From the NCBI GenBank assembly GCA_000335715.1, contig AMYZ01000009.1, positions 86,990-150,989 on the forward strand: a stretch of 64,000 bases of DNA, written 5' to 3'. A program made the translations under genes and the position numbers. This document shows, in pieces, positions 10,183 through 19,914 of the stretch. This stretch comes from a beta proteobacterium L13. Lineage in GTDB: Bacteria; Pseudomonadota; Gammaproteobacteria; Burkholderiales; Chromobacteriaceae. The notes beneath the pieces are model-generated. The model was not told the origin of the DNA. It was given only the letters and a program-made list of their open reading frames with translations, and searched no databases. The number at the start of each line of letters is the position of its first letter. Position 1 is the first letter of the stretch.

Positions 10183-12150
10183 TCAATCCGCCTCGAAATC
10201 CACCAGCTCGTCGCCGTCGCCTACCTGCTCGCCGGCGGCAAAGTAGAACGCTTTCACCACGCCGTCGGCCGGGGCGGTGATGGTGTGTTCCATTTTCATC
10301 GCCTCCAGGATCAGTAGCGGCTCGCCCTTGGCGATGCGGGCGCCGGCTTCGGCCACCAGTGCCACCACGCGGCCCGGCATCGGGGCCTTGAGGTGGGTTT
10401 CGCCGTGCACGCCGCCTTCGGTAAAGGCGTACGGGTCCACGTAGTCCAGCGCCACGCGTTCGCCGTCGGCAAACAGCACGCGCTGCCGGCCGTGGCGCAC
10501 CACGGTGGCGGCCAGTTGCTTGCCGTCCAGTGTCACGTGCAGCGTATGGCCGTGCAGGCTGGCTTTGGCGTGCAGCGTGCTGCCGGCGGCGGCGATGCGG
10601 TAGCCGTCGGCATCGTGCTTCACTGTCACGCTGTGGCCGGTATCACCCTGCTCGAAGCTTATGCGCCGGGCGTGGCTGCCGTTCAGGCGCCAGCCGGCTA
10701 GCGTGGCAAAAGCATCATCGCCAGCGGCCTGGCTGGCCAGCACTTCGGCCAGTGCCAGCAGGGCGAGCTGTGTCGCGCTTGGTGCGGCAGGCGCGGGGAG
10801 CAGGCTGTCGTGGTGGCGCGCTATCAGGCCGGTGTCCACATTGCCGCTGGCAAAGTCCACGTTGGCCGCAATGCGGCGCAGGAAGCGGATATTGGTGGTG
10901 ACGCCCACGACCTGGTAGGCGGCCAGCGCGGCGTCCAGCTGCTGTAGCGCGGCTTCGCGGCTTTCGCCCCACACGATCAGTTTGGCGATCATCGGGTCGT
11001 AGAACGGGCTGATGCTGTCGCCCTGCAGCACGCCGGTATCCACACGCACATTGCCGCTTTCCGGCGGCGGCACCAGGTGCACCAGCGTACCGGTGGCCGG
11101 CAGGAAGCCTTTGTCCGGGTCTTCGGCGTAGATGCGCGCCTCGATGCTGTGGCCGCGAATCTGCAGCTGGTTCTGCGCCAGCGGCAAAGGTTGGCCGCAG
11201 GCCACTTTCAGCTGCCACGCCACCAGGTCCTGGCCGGTGATCATCTCGGTAACCGGGTGTTCTACCTGCAGGCGGGTGTTCATTTCCATGAAGTAGAACT
11301 GGCCGCTGTCGACATCCATGATGAACTCCACGGTGCCGGCGCCCATGTAGCCTACAGCGCGGGCTGCAGCCACGGCGGCCTCGCCCATGGCGCGGCGGGT
11401 ATCGGCCGGCAGGTGCGGCGCCGGCGCTTCTTCCAGTACTTTCTGGTGGCGGCGCTGTACCGAGCAGTCGCGTTCGAACAGGTACACGCAGCCGCCCAGG
11501 CTATCGGCAAACAACTGGATTTCCACGTGGCGCGGGCGGGTCAGGTATTTTTCTACCAGCACCTTGTCGTCGCCAAAGCTGGCGCGCGCCTCGCGCTGGC
11601 AGCTGGCCAGGGCTGCTTCGAAATCGGCGCTCTTTTCCACAATGCGCATGCCTTTGCCGCCACCGCCGGCGCTGGCCTTGATCAGCACCGGGTAGCCCAT
11701 GGCGTCGGCTTGCGCTTGCAGGAAGGCGGGCGCCTGTTCGTCGCCGTGGTAGCCGGGCACCAGCGGCACACCGGCTTTTTCCATCAGCGCTTTGGCGGCA
11801 GATTTGCTACCCATGGCGGCAATGGCGCTGGCTGGCGGGCCGATGAAGGCGATGCCGGCGGCTTCGCAGGCGGCGGCGAAGTCTTCGTTTTCCGATAAAA
11901 AGCCGTAGCCGGGGTGCACGGCCTGCGCGCCGCTCTGGCGGGCGATGTCCAGGATCAGCTCGGCCTTCAGGTAAGACTCGGCCGCCGGCGCCGGGCCCAG
12001 GCGCCAGGCTTCGTCGGCCAGCTTCACAAAGCGGGCATCTGCGTCGGCGTCGGAGTACACCGCCACGGTGCGGATACCCATGGCGCGGGCGGTTTTGATC
12101 ACGCGGCAGGCAATTTCGCCGCGGTTGGCAATGAGGATCTTGCTGAACAT
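10183..12150 (-). CDS. liuD: 3-methylcrotonyl-CoA carboxylase, biotin-containing alpha subunit
   Basis: Carboxylates biotin and carries it for 3-methylcrotonyl-CoA carboxylation. The 655-residue product has a biotin carboxylase N-domain (KILIANRGEIACRVI), an ATP-grasp with KASAGGGGKGMR and EMNTRLQVEHPVTE, a BC C-domain, a long linker, and a biotinyl domain. The biotinylated Lys is in EAMKMEH at about residue 619. ATG 12150 is the usual MFSKILIANRG start. A longer in-frame start at 12285 would add a non-conserved, Pro/Ala-rich leader that contains a GTTGGCCGCA motif and is rejected. Partner: LiuB. Confidence 0.95.
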   Translation of the reverse strand: MFSKILIANRGEIACRVIKTARAMGIRTVAVYSDADADARFVKLADEAWRLGPAPAAESYLKAELILDIARQSGAQAVHPGYGFLSENEDFAAACEAAGIAFIGPPASAIAAMGSKSAAKALMEKAGVPLVPGYHGDEQAPAFLQAQADAMGYPVLIKASAGGGGKGMRIVEKSADFEAALASCQREARASFGDDKVLVEKYLTRPRHVEIQLFADSLGGCVYLFERDCSVQRRHQKVLEEAPAPHLPADTRRAMGEAAVAAARAVGYMGAGTVEFIMDVDSGQFYFMEMNTRLQVEHPVTEMITGQDLVAWQLKVACGQPLPLAQNQLQIRGHSIEARIYAEDPDKGFLPATGTLVHLVPPPESGNVRVDTGVLQGDSISPFYDPMIAKLIVWGESREAALQQLDAALAAYQVVGVTTNIRFLRRIAANVDFASGNVDTGLIARHHDSLLPAPAAPSATQLALLALAEVLASQAAGDDAFATLAGWRLNGSHARRISFEQGDTGHSVTVKHDADGYRIAAAGSTLHAKASLHGHTLHVTLDGKQLAATVVRHGRQRVLFADGERVALDYVDPYAFTEGGVHGETHLKAPMPGRVVALVAEAGARIAKGEPLLILEAMKMEHTITAPADGVVKAFYFAAGEQVGDGDELVDFEAD

Positions 12151-12329
12151 GGGGCGGTTTACCTCGGGGGCGGCCGGCGCAGGGTTGGCCGCAACGCGGC
12201 TGGCGCAAGGGGTAGGGTAGGCGTGCATGGTGTGTCCTGTCTGGCCACTAAGCGCACGCAAGTCACGGCTGGCGGGCATTGCCACGCGCGCCTGTCAGGC
12301 CGTGCGGCCTGCGCTGTTCTGGCGTGCTT

Positions 12330-12363
12330 GTCCGTGTCTTGCGTGTGCTTTCGTGGCAAAAAT
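12330..12363. repeat. half copy of the CACGAAA-type repeat, liuC-liuD junction
   Basis: GTGTGCTTTCGTGGCAAAAA just after the liuC stop matches the right arm of the elements at 10139, 13303 and 15047. I see no clear left arm, so this copy looks degraded. Confidence 0.5.
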
Positions 12364-13148
12364 CATTGCCAGCTCGGCGGGCGCTTTTCGAAGAAGGCGG
12401 CCAGGCCTTCGCGGGCTTCGTCGGTAATGCGGATGGCAGCAATGCGGTGCGCGGTGTCCGACAGCAGCTCGTCATCCAGCGGCGAGCTGTCGTGCAGGCA
12501 GCCCAACAGGTCCTTGGCGGCGGCCAGTGCGTGCGGTGCGCCTTTGCCCAGCTCGGCGGCGATCTCGGCGATGCGGCTGTCCAGCGCGTCCTCAGCTACT
12601 ACTTCGTGCACCAGGCCGATGCGTAGCGCGGTGGCGGCGTCGATACGCTCGGCGCTCAGGAAGTAACGGCGTGCCTGGCGCCAGCCGATGGCGTCGGCCA
12701 CGTAGGGGCCGATGGTGGCCGGAATCAGGCCCAGCCGCACTTCGGTCAGCGCAAAGCGGGCGGCGTCGGTAGCCACGGCGATGTCGCACACGGCGGTCAG
12801 GCCGGTGCCGCCGGCCAGCGCGGCACCGTGAATGCGGGCGATCACCGGTTTGCGGCTGCGGTAAATGCCTTTGAGCATGGCGGCCAGCTTGTTGGCGTCT
12901 TCCAGGTTTTGCGCTTCGGTGTAGCCGGCGGCGCGGCGCATCCAGTCCAGGTCGGCACCGGCGGAGAAGCTCTTGCCGTGGCCAGCCAGCACGATCACGC
13001 GCACGCTGTCGTCACGGTTCAGCTCGCGGAAGGCGGCGCTGAGGTCGGCGATGAGGTGCTCGTTCATCGCGTTGTGCAGCTCGGGGCGGTTCATCCAGAC
13101 GGTGGCCACCTGGCCGCTGCGGGTGATTTCCAAAGTGCTGTAGTTCAT
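12363..13148 (-). CDS. liuC: methylglutaconyl-CoA hydratase (enoyl-CoA hydratase family)
   Basis: Hydrates 3-methylglutaconyl-CoA to HMG-CoA in leucine catabolism. The product is 261 residues with the crotonase fold: MNRPELHNAMN, the oxyanion-hole segment GKSFSAGADLDWMR, IHGAALAGGTGLTAVCDIAVAT and ALTEVRLGLIPATIGPYV. ATG 13148 has AAAGGG 10 nt upstream. The crotonase fold alone does not fix the substrate; the assignment rests on its position between the two subunits of methylcrotonyl-CoA carboxylase. It ends inside a CACGAAA-type repeat. Confidence 0.93.
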   Translation of the reverse strand: MNYSTLEITRSGQVATVWMNRPELHNAMNEHLIADLSAAFRELNRDDSVRVIVLAGHGKSFSAGADLDWMRRAAGYTEAQNLEDANKLAAMLKGIYRSRKPVIARIHGAALAGGTGLTAVCDIAVATDAARFALTEVRLGLIPATIGPYVADAIGWRQARRYFLSAERIDAATALRIGLVHEVVAEDALDSRIAEIAAELGKGAPHALAAAKDLLGCLHDSSPLDDELLSDTAHRIAAIRITDEAREGLAAFFEKRPPSWQ

Positions 13149-13161
13149 TTGAAAACCCTTT

Positions 13162-13366
13162 CATTTTTTGCCACATAAGCCAGCGGAGGACACAGAAGAA
13201 CCTGGTTCTTTGCCACGAAACCCACGAAAACACACGAAAAATCTAAGTAAATCGTCGGCAGTTTTTGCTTGACGCTTAACTTAAAGCAGCTCGTCCTTGG
13301 CCTTTATTTCGTGTTGTTTCGTGTTTTTCGTGGCAGAAAGGTTTGTGCACTTCCGTGGCTAAATAA
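13162..13366. repeat. nested CACGAAA-type inverted repeats, liuB-liuC junction
   Basis: Left arm TTTGCCACGAAACCCACGAA (from 13209) and right arm GTTTCGTGTTTTTCGTGGCA (to about 13335) are inverted copies. An outer pair, TTTTTTGCCACATAAGCC (13165 on) and TTCCGTGGCTAAATAAAA (13351 on), is a weaker inverted match. The ~200-bp gap carries no gene. Confidence 0.75.
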
Positions 13367-13369
13367 AAA

Positions 13370-14968
13370 TTACATGCGGAACACGCCGAAACGCGTGCTT
13401 TGCACCGGTGCCGACAGGCTGGCTTCCAGCGCCAGGCTCAGCACCTCGCGCGTTTGGGCCGGGTCGATTACGCCGTCGTCCCACAGGCGCGCGCTGGCGT
13501 AGTAGGGGTGGCCCTGTGCTTCGTACTGCTCGCGTACCGGTGCTTTCAGCGCTTCTTCCTGCTCGGCGCTAAACGCATCGCCCAGCTGTTCTTTCTTTAC
13601 CTGGGCCAGCACGCCAGCGGCTTGTTCGCCACCCATCACCGAAATGCGGCTATTGGGCCACATCCACAAAAAGCGCGGGCTGTAGGCGCGGCCGCACATG
13701 CCGTAGTTGCCGGCGCCGAAGCTGCCGCCGATCAGCACAGTGAACTTGGGCACGCTGGCGCAGGCCACGGCGGTGACCAGCTTGGCGCCATCCTTGGCGA
13801 TGCCGCCGTTTTCGTACTTCTTGCCCACCATGAAGCCGGTGATGTTCTGCAGGAAGACGAGCGGAATGCCGCGCTGGCAGCACAGCTCGACAAAGTGGGC
13901 GCCCTTGAGTGCCGACTCGGAAAACAGGATGCCGTTGTTGGCGATGATGCCGACGCGGTAGCCGTTGAGGCGGGCAAAACCGGTGACCAGGGTGGTGCCG
14001 TAGTTCTGCTTGAATTCGTCGAAGTCGGAGTCGTCCACCAGGCGGGCGATGATCTCGCGCACGTCGAACGGCTTTTTGCTGTCGGCCGGAATCACGCCGT
14101 AGATTTCCTCGGCGCCGTAGCGTGGCGGGCGCGGCTCGATGCGGTCTAGCCGGCCTTGCTTATGCCAGTTCAGGTCGGCCACGATGCGGCGGGCAATGGC
14201 CAGTGCGTGGGCGTCGCTTTGCGCCAGGTGGTCGGCCACGCCGCTGATGCGGGTGTGCACGTCGCCGCCGCCCAGCTCCTCGGCGGAGACCACTTCACCG
14301 GTAGCCGCTTTTACCAGCGGCGGCCCGCCCAGGAAGATGGTGCCTTGCTCTTTGACGATGACGGTTTCGTCGCTCATCGCCGGTACGTAGGCGCCACCGG
14401 CGGTGCAGCTACCCATCACCACGGCGATTTGCGGTATGCCGGCGGCAGACAGATTGGCCTGGTTGTAGAAGATGCGGCCGAAGTGTTCGCGGTCGGGGAA
14501 CACTTCGTCTTGCAGCGGCAGGAAGGCGCCGCCGGAATCCACCAGGTAGACGCAGGGCAGGCGGTTTTCGCGGGCGATTTCCTGCGCGCGCAGGTGCTTT
14601 TTCACCGTCATCGGGTAGTAGGTGCCGCCCTTGACGGTGGCGTCGTTGGCCACGATCAGGCAGTCGATGCCGCTGATGCGGCCAACCCCGGTGATGACGC
14701 CGGCACCCGGGGCGTCGTCGTTGTACATGCCGAAGGCGGCCAGCTGCGACAGCTCCAGGAACGGTGCGCCCGGGTCCAGCAGCAGGTCGATGCGTTCGCG
14801 CGGCAGCAGCTTGCCTTTGGCCACGTGCTTGTCGCGCGCCTTGTCGCCGCCACCCAGCGCGGCGCGGGCCACTTTGGCTTTCAGGTCGGCGACGATGCTG
14901 CGCATCTTGTCGGCGTTGGCCTGGAAGTCGGCCGCACGCGGGGAAAGCTTGGATTCGATGATGGGCAT
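13370..14968 (-). CDS. liuB: 3-methylcrotonyl-CoA carboxylase, carboxyltransferase beta subunit
   Basis: Transfers the carboxyl group from biotin to 3-methylcrotonyl-CoA. The product is 532 residues. It has two crotonase-like carboxyltransferase halves: [28 protein letters not shown] and [16 protein letters not shown] in the N-half, then [20 protein letters not shown] and [16 protein letters not shown], with [14 protein letters not shown], in the C-half. ATG 14968 ([11 protein letters not shown]) is preferred; the upstream extension reads into the repeat at 14983-15015. The C-terminal sequence ends near residue pattern STRFGVFRM, as in the family. It pairs with LiuD. Confidence 0.95.
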   Translation of the reverse strand: MPIIESKLSPRAADFQANADKMRSIVADLKAKVARAALGGGDKARDKHVAKGKLLPRERIDLLLDPGAPFLELSQLAAFGMYNDDAPGAGVITGVGRISGIDCLIVANDATVKGGTYYPMTVKKHLRAQEIARENRLPCVYLVDSGGAFLPLQDEVFPDREHFGRIFYNQANLSAAGIPQIAVVMGSCTAGGAYVPAMSDETVIVKEQGTIFLGGPPLVKAATGEVVSAEELGGGDVHTRISGVADHLAQSDAHALAIARRIVADLNWHKQGRLDRIEPRPPRYGAEEIYGVIPADSKKPFDVREIIARLVDDSDFDEFKQNYGTTLVTGFARLNGYRVGIIANNGILFSESALKGAHFVELCCQRGIPLVFLQNITGFMVGKKYENGGIAKDGAKLVTAVACASVPKFTVLIGGSFGAGNYGMCGRAYSPRFLWMWPNSRISVMGGEQAAGVLAQVKKEQLGDAFSAEQEEALKAPVREQYEAQGHPYYASARLWDDGVIDPAQTREVLSLALEASLSAPVQSTRFGVFRM

Positions 14969-14982
14969 GGTTGGACAACCCC

Positions 14983-15078
14983 TTTTGCCACGAAACCCAC
15001 GAAAAGACACGAAAGGAAACCGAGAGATGAAACGGGTTCAGTGGGGTCTTTTTCGTGTTTTTTTGCGGGTTTCGTGGC
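14983..15078. repeat. CACGAAA-type inverted repeat, liuA-liuB junction
   Basis: Left arm 14983-15015 starts TTTTGCCACGAAACCCACGA. Right arm 15047-15078 ends TTTGCGGGTTTCGTGGC. The arms are near-perfect reverse complements with a ~31-nt loop, making this the best preserved copy in the operon. Confidence 0.8.
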
Positions 15079-15096
15079 CTATATGTTTTTCAGGTT

Positions 15097-16266
15097 TTAG
15101 CGGGTTTCGGCCATCAGCTCGCGGCCGATCAGCCAGCGGCGGATCTCGCTGGTGCCGGCGCCGATTTCGTACAGCTTGGCGTCGCGCAGCAGGCGGCCGG
15201 TGGGGTATTCGTTGATGTAGCCGTTACCGCCCAGGCACTGGATGGCGTCCAGCGCCATCTGGGTGGCGCCTTCGGCGGCGTACAGGATGGCACCGGCGGC
15301 GTCCTTGCGCGTCTGGCGGCCTTGCTCGCCACGGTCCAGCGCCTGGCCTACCGCGTACACATAGGCGCGGCTGGCCGACAGCTTGACGTACATATCGGCC
15401 AGTTTGCCCTGCATCAGCTGGAAGTCGCCGATGGCCTGGCCAAACTGCTTGCGGTCGTTCAGGTAGGGCACCACCACGTCCATGCAGCCTTGCATGATGC
15501 CCAAGGGGCCTGCGGCCAGTACGGCGCGTTCGAAGTCCAGGCCGCTCATCAGTACTTTCACGCCGTTGCCTTCGCCGCCCAGCACGTTGGCCGCAGGCAC
15601 GAAGCAATCGTCAAAGAAGATGGGGTAGGTGTTGGAGCCGCGCATGCCCAGCTTGTCCAGCTTGCTGCCGTGGCTGAAACCGGCAAAGCCCTTTTCCACG
15701 ATGAAGGCGGTCATGCCTTTCGGGCCGGCGTTGACGTCGGTCTTGGCGTACACCACCAGGGTATCGGCGTCGCCGCCGTTGGTGATCCACATCTTGCTGC
15801 CGTTGAGCTTGTAGCCGCCATCCACCTTGTCGGCACGCAGTTTCATGCTGACCACGTCGGAGCCGGCGTTGGGTTCGGACATCGCCAGCGCGCCGATATG
15901 GTCGCCGCTGATCAGCTTGGGCAGGTATTTCTGGCGCTGTTCGTCGTTACCGTTCTTGAAGATCTGGTTCACGCACAGATTGGAGTGGGCACCGTAGGAC
16001 AGTGCCACCGAGGCGCTGGCGCGGCTGATTTCTTCCATGGCGATCATGTGCGCCAGATAGCCCATATTGGCGCCGCCGTATTGCTCGGACACGGTAATGC
16101 CCAAGAGGCCCAGGTCGCCGAACTTCTTCCACAGGTCGGCCGGAAACAGGTTGTCGCGGTCGATGTCGGCGGCGCGCGGCGCGATCTCGCTGGCGGCGAA
16201 TTCGCGCACCGCTTCGCGCAGCATGTCGTAGGTTTCGCCAAAGTCAAAGCGCAGGCTGCTGTACAT
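15097..16266 (-). CDS. liuA: isovaleryl-CoA dehydrogenase
   Basis: FAD enzyme that oxidises isovaleryl-CoA to 3-methylcrotonyl-CoA, the entry step of the liu operon. The product is 389 residues with the acyl-CoA dehydrogenase layout: [15 protein letters not shown] and [17 protein letters not shown] for FAD binding. [13 protein letters not shown] has its Glu (about residue 246) at the catalytic position typical of isovaleryl-CoA dehydrogenases rather than at the C-terminal site used by other ACADs. [32 protein letters not shown] completes the signature. AGGAG lies 5 nt before ATG 16266. It is the first gene of liuABCDE, behind a LiuR-type box at 16387-16401. Confidence 0.95.
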   Translation of the reverse strand: MYSSLRFDFGETYDMLREAVREFAASEIAPRAADIDRDNLFPADLWKKFGDLGLLGITVSEQYGGANMGYLAHMIAMEEISRASASVALSYGAHSNLCVNQIFKNGNDEQRQKYLPKLISGDHIGALAMSEPNAGSDVVSMKLRADKVDGGYKLNGSKMWITNGGDADTLVVYAKTDVNAGPKGMTAFIVEKGFAGFSHGSKLDKLGMRGSNTYPIFFDDCFVPAANVLGGEGNGVKVLMSGLDFERAVLAAGPLGIMQGCMDVVVPYLNDRKQFGQAIGDFQLMQGKLADMYVKLSASRAYVYAVGQALDRGEQGRQTRKDAAGAILYAAEGATQMALDAIQCLGGNGYINEYPTGRLLRDAKLYEIGAGTSEIRRWLIGRELMAETR

Positions 16267-16370
16267 GTTTTCTCCTCCGTGCCCGGGCGGGCGGCTGTCT
16301 CTGTGTGCCCCTCGTGCCGTGTGCCGAGTGGCCCTTGTATTGATAGGCGGTTTCCCGCCTGCTTATGGTT

Positions 16371-16401
16371 TTATGTTGACTTACGCTTACGTTAACGTCA
16401 A
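16371..16401 (-). promoter_or_regulatory. LiuR box and MerR-type promoter of liuABCDE
   Basis: TTACGTTAACGTCAA (16387-16401) has the perfect core palindrome ACGTTAACGT. Read on the minus strand, TTGACG is followed after a long ~20-bp spacer by CATAAA, the stretched geometry of MerR-regulated promoters. The box overlaps the -35 and spacer. LiuR boxes of this form are known to control leucine-degradation genes in proteobacteria. Confidence 0.75.
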
Positions 16402-16443
16402 TACGCAATGACAAAACCATCCCGCAGAATGGTAAAAACCGGC

Positions 16444-16845
16444 TCAGCTTGTGGCTTCTTTGCCGGTGACGGTGTCGATCACCTGGCGGCAATGGCCTTC
16501 CAGGGTGACGATTTCGGCCAGCACCGCATCGATGTCGCGGCGTTGTTCTTCCAGCTGTTTCTTGCGCTCGGACAAGAGCTGCAGCAGCTTCAGCGATTGG
16601 CTGGCTTCGTCGCGGGCCAGTTCGTACAGGTCGAGGATCTCGCGGATCTCCGACAGCGCCAGGCCAATGCGCTTGCCGCGCAGGATCAGCTTGAGCCGGG
16701 CGCGGTCGCGGTGGGTAAACAGCCGCTGGCGTCCTTCGCGCTGCGGTTCGATCAGGCCTTGTTCTTCGTAAAAACGGATGGTGCGCAGCGTGATGTCGAA
16801 ATCGCGTGCCAGGTCGGAAATGGTAAAGAGGCGGTCGTCGCTCAT
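16444..16845 (-). CDS. liuR: MerR-family regulator of leucine/isovalerate catabolism
   Basis: DNA-binding regulator of 133 residues. The N-terminal MerR winged helix reads FTISDLARDFDITLRTIRFYEEQGLIEPQREGRQR, and a long dimerisation helix (ERKKQLEEQRRDIDAVLAEI) follows. No cysteine metal site of the CueR/MerR kind is apparent; the single Cys lies in HCRQVID. ATG 16845 is chosen because AGGA lies 7 nt upstream and the conserved region begins at once; the longer start at 16890 adds a non-conserved tail. It lies between two LiuR-type palindromes and upstream of liuABCDE, so it is very probably LiuR. Confidence 0.92.
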   Translation of the reverse strand: MSDDRLFTISDLARDFDITLRTIRFYEEQGLIEPQREGRQRLFTHRDRARLKLILRGKRIGLALSEIREILDLYELARDEASQSLKLLQLLSERKKQLEEQRRDIDAVLAEIVTLEGHCRQVIDTVTGKEATS

Positions 16846-16906
16846 GATGGTTCCTGTTGTTCTGCCGCGATTGTAGCGTTTTTTGCTCACCTTGCCCGAG
16901 GCATGC

Positions 16907-16935
16907 TTGAGTTTACGTTAACGTAATAGTAAGTT
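16907..16935 (+). promoter_or_regulatory. perfect LiuR palindrome in promoter of acyl-CoA synthetase gene
   Basis: TTACGTTAACGTAA at 16913-16926 is a perfect 14-bp palindrome. It sits between TTGAGT (16907-16912) and TAAGTT (16930-16935) at 17-bp spacing, exactly where a MerR-type regulator would act. It lies in the divergent gap between liuR and the synthetase gene, so it can also autoregulate liuR. Confidence 0.78.
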
Positions 16936-16974
16936 GCATGCACAAAGACAACAGCATTCACCGGAGACTTCGCC

Positions 16975-18666
16975 ATGACCCGCTTGCCCAGCTACGTGCA
17001 CGGTACCAGTGCCACCCCGCTCATCGGCCAGACTATCGGCCAGTATTTCGACGACGCCTGCCAGCGCTACGCCGCGCGCGACGCCTTGATCGTGCGCCAG
17101 CAACAGGTGCGCTGGAGCTACGCCGAATTCGGCGAGCAGGTCACGCGGCTGGCCTGCGGCCTGCGCCGGCTGGGGCTGCAGCCGGGCGAGCGGGTGGGGA
17201 TCTGGTCGCAGAACAATGTGGAATGGGTGCTGATGCAGTTTGCTACCGCCAAGGCGGGGCTGGTGCTGGTCAACATCAACCCGGCTTACCGTCGCAGCGA
17301 GCTGGAATACGCGCTGAACAAGGTAGGCTGCCGCGCGCTAGTGCTGTCGCCCAGCTTCAAGAGCAGCGATTACCTGGCCATGGTGGCCGACCTGGCGCCG
17401 GAGCTGGGCGCCAGTGCGCCGGGCCAGCTGCACGCCGCGCGTTTGCCCGAGCTGCGCTGGGTGGTGCGCATGGGCGACGATGCCACGCCGGGCATGCTGA
17501 ACTTTGCCAGCCTGCTGGCACCGCCAAGCGATGAGGAGCGGGCAGGGTTGGCCGCAACGGCAGCCACGCTGCAGTTTGACGACGCCATCAACATCCAGTT
17601 TACCTCCGGCACCACCGGCAGCCCCAAGGGCGCCACGCTCACGCACCACAACATCCTCAACAACGGCTTTTTCGTTGGCGAGGCCATGCGCCTGGGCCCG
17701 GACGACCGCCTGTGCATCCCGGTGCCGCTGTACCACTGCTTCGGCATGGTGCTGGGCGTGCTGGCCTGCGTCACCCATGGCGCGGCGATGGTGTTCCCGA
17801 GCGAAGCGTTCGAACCGCTGGCGGTGCTGGAGGCGGTGCAGGCGGAGCGCTGTACCGCGCTGCACGGCGTGCCCACCATGTTTATCGCGGTGCTGGACCA
17901 TCCGCGCTTTGCCGACTTCGACCTTGCCACGCTGCGCACCGGCATCATGGCCGGCAGCCCGTGCCCGATCGAGGTGATGAAGCGCGTCGTGGCGCATATG
18001 CACATGGCCGAAGTCACCATTGCCTACGGCATGACCGAAACCAGTCCGGTGAGCTTCCAGAGCCACACCGACACGCCGGTCGAGAAAAAAGTGGCTACCG
18101 TTGGCCGCATCCACCCGCACGTAGAGGTAAAGATCGTGGATGCCAACGGCCGCATCGTGCCGCGTGGCGACACCGGCGAGCTGCTGACGCGTGGTTACTC
18201 GGTGATGTTGGGTTACTGGGGTGACCCGGCCAAAACCCGCGAGGCCATCGACGACGCCGGCTGGATGCACACCGGCGATCTGGCGGTAATGGACGACGAC
18301 GGTTACTGCAATATCGTCGGCCGCGTGAAAGACATGGTGATTCGCGGCGGCGAAAACATCTACCCGCGCGAGATCGAAGAGTTCCTTTACCGCCACCCCA
18401 AGGTGCAGGACGTACAGGTCATCGGCGTGCCGGATGCCAAATACGGCGAGGAACTGTGCGCCTGGATACGCCTGCGCGAAGGCGAAAGCTGCAGCACCGA
18501 CGATATCCGCTCCTTCTGCGACGGGCAGATTGCCTATTACAAGATTCCGCGTTACATCGAGTTTGTCGACAGCTTTCCCATGACCATCACCGGCAAGATC
18601 CAGAAATTTGTCATGCGCCAGCAAATGAAAGAAAAACTGGGGCTGGATGAGACAAAAACCGCCTGA
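16975..18666 (+). CDS. AMP-binding fatty/branched acyl-CoA synthetase
   Basis: Activates a carboxylic acid to its CoA thioester using ATP. The product is 563 residues with the ANL-superfamily motifs: [20 protein letters not shown] (P-loop), [47 protein letters not shown] and the C-terminal catalytic Lys in [11 protein letters not shown]. The divergent LiuR box upstream ties it to the liu regulon, so an isovalerate-like or medium-chain acid is a reasonable substrate. The sequence alone does not settle this. Motif copies at 17547 and 18100 are in different frames. The gene ends in a hairpin terminator. Confidence 0.9.
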   Translation: MTRLPSYVHGTSATPLIGQTIGQYFDDACQRYAARDALIVRQQQVRWSYAEFGEQVTRLACGLRRLGLQPGERVGIWSQNNVEWVLMQFATAKAGLVLVNINPAYRRSELEYALNKVGCRALVLSPSFKSSDYLAMVADLAPELGASAPGQLHAARLPELRWVVRMGDDATPGMLNFASLLAPPSDEERAGLAATAATLQFDDAINIQFTSGTTGSPKGATLTHHNILNNGFFVGEAMRLGPDDRLCIPVPLYHCFGMVLGVLACVTHGAAMVFPSEAFEPLAVLEAVQAERCTALHGVPTMFIAVLDHPRFADFDLATLRTGIMAGSPCPIEVMKRVVAHMHMAEVTIAYGMTETSPVSFQSHTDTPVEKKVATVGRIHPHVEVKIVDANGRIVPRGDTGELLTRGYSVMLGYWGDPAKTREAIDDAGWMHTGDLAVMDDDGYCNIVGRVKDMVIRGGENIYPREIEEFLYRHPKVQDVQVIGVPDAKYGEELCAWIRLREGESCSTDDIRSFCDGQIAYYKIPRYIEFVDSFPMTITGKIQKFVMRQQMKEKLGLDETKTA

Positions 18667-18678
18667 TGGACTGCGGCC

Positions 18679-18704
18679 AACCCTGCCGTAAGGCGGGGTT
18701 TTTT
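18679..18704 (+). terminator. intrinsic terminator built on a GTTGGCCGCA motif
   Basis: AACCCTGCC-GTAA-GGCGGGGTT followed by TTTT. The reverse-oriented motif TGCGGCCAAC (18672-18681) begins 6 bp after the stop and its AAC is the start of the stem. Confidence 0.85.
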
Positions 18705-18771
18705 GTGCTGTCACAATTCTGTGGCAGCGTGGATACGCTACAATGCGCGCCATACTTTTGGAGATAGCATC

Positions 18772-19431
18772 ATGACCGTATTCAACGAAGGCGACCTGAC
18801 CCGTCTGGAAACCCTGCTCACCCCGCTGTCGCAAGCTGGCACCACCATGCGCCCGGACGAAGTGCAGGGTTTCTTTACTGCGCTGGCCTGTGGCCCGGAC
18901 CGCCTGGGTGTGGACGAGTGGCTGGATGATGTATTGGGTGATGCGCCAGCATTCGAGAGCGCCGAGACCGAAGCCGAAATCCGTGCGCTGCTGCAGAAAT
19001 TCTACGATAGCGTGGCGGCTGCGCTGGCCGAAGGCGAGCTGCCTGAGCTGGTGCTGTATAGCGCCGACGACAGCGACGAGCCGGACTTCCGCCCATGGTG
19101 CAATGCCTATATGTATGCGCTGGACGTGGTGCCAACCGACTGGTTTGAAGCGGCCGACGACGAAGGTTTCGAAGAGCTGCTGATGCCGGTGATGGCACTG
19201 GGTGGCATGTTCGACGCCGAAGAAGGCGAAGCACCGCTGATGCAGTTCAGTGCCAGCGAGCTGGAAAGCTTCAAAGGCGAACTGGACGACGCCGTGGTGG
19301 CGGTGCACAACTACTGGCGCGCCAAAGAAGCGGCGCCGGTTACCGTGCGTAACGATGGCAAGGTTGGCCGTAACGACCCGTGCACCTGCGGTAGTGGCAA
19401 GAAGTACAAAGCCTGCTGCGGCCGCAATTAA
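18772..19431 (+). CDS. UPF0149/YecA-like protein with C-terminal SEC-C metal-binding motif
   Basis: The product is 219 residues and acidic. The N-terminal ~180 residues form a YecA/YgfB-type helical domain ([38 protein letters not shown]). The C-terminus [20 protein letters not shown] is a canonical SEC-C zinc motif like that of SecA, suggesting contact with ribosomes or the secretion machinery. Exact function is unknown. ATG 18772 is preceded by GGAGA and a TACAAT box (18739-18744). Monocistronic, with a strong terminator at 19448. Confidence 0.87.
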   Translation: MTVFNEGDLTRLETLLTPLSQAGTTMRPDEVQGFFTALACGPDRLGVDEWLDDVLGDAPAFESAETEAEIRALLQKFYDSVAAALAEGELPELVLYSADDSDEPDFRPWCNAYMYALDVVPTDWFEAADDEGFEELLMPVMALGGMFDAEEGEAPLMQFSASELESFKGELDDAVVAVHNYWRAKEAAPVTVRNDGKVGRNDPCTCGSGKKYKACCGRN

Positions 19432-19447
19432 GCGCCGCGCAGCTTGC

Positions 19448-19478
19448 AAAAAGCCCCGCTGAATGCGGGGCTTTTTGT
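19448..19478 (+). terminator. intrinsic terminator
   Basis: AAAAAGCCCCGC-TGAAT-GCGGGGCTTTTT: a perfect 12-bp stem including the A/T arms, 17 bp after the SEC-C gene. Confidence 0.9.
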
Positions 19479-19525
19479 TTGTGCCGTGGGCTAGACTGCA
19501 GTATCACCTGCTGTGGAGCCTGGCC

Positions 19526-19852
19526 ATGAAACTGGGGCTGGATGAAGTGTTGACCCTGCTGGCTGCTATCGAGCAGGACTACCCTTGGCTCACGGATGAG
19601 CTGCCGTTTGACGAGAATGCCCTGCGCCGGCTGGTGGTGGCCGACTTGCTGGAGCGGGATGCCATGCTGCATCAGCAAGGCGTGACTGCCGAGGACCGCC
19701 AACTGGTGTACCTGGTGTCTACCGCACGGCTGGTGCTGGATAATCTGCTGCTGTATTTGCGCCTGATGCGCCACGAAACGCTGCCGGACGAGCAGCTGGG
19801 TGAGGTTCGTCAGCTGATGCAGCGCCTGGCGCAGGGAGAGGGGCGGGAGTAG
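19526..19852 (+). CDS. hypothetical protein
   Basis: The product is 108 residues, leucine-rich and acidic (MKLGLDEVLTLLAAIEQDYPW), predicted all-helical with no signal peptide or membrane segment. ATG 19526 is preferred over an upstream in-frame start at 19463 because GGAG lies 9 nt before it and the longer start overlaps the preceding terminator. I do not recognise the family. Neighbours (a SEC-C protein upstream, a convergent 60-residue protein and IF-1 downstream) do not suggest a role. Confidence 0.6.
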   Translation: MKLGLDEVLTLLAAIEQDYPWLTDELPFDENALRRLVVADLLERDAMLHQQGVTAEDRQLVYLVSTARLVLDNLLLYLRLMRHETLPDEQLGEVRQLMQRLAQGEGRE

Positions 19853-19869
19853 CCTAGCCAGAAGCAACA

Positions 19870-19896
19870 AACCCCGCCTGTTGCCAGTGCGGGGTT
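19870..19896. terminator. hairpin between convergent small genes
   Basis: AACCCCGC then GCGGGGTT separated by 11 nt. On the minus strand it is followed by TGTTGC, so it more likely ends the minus-strand 60-residue gene. The T-run is poor. Confidence 0.55.
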
Positions 19897-19914
19897 GTGT
19901 AGTCAGCGGCTTAA

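Noticed and set aside
12151..12285. Longer N-terminus for LiuD from ATG 12285
   Set aside because: The extra 45 residues are non-conserved and include a dispersed motif copy; MFSKILIANRGE is the normal start.
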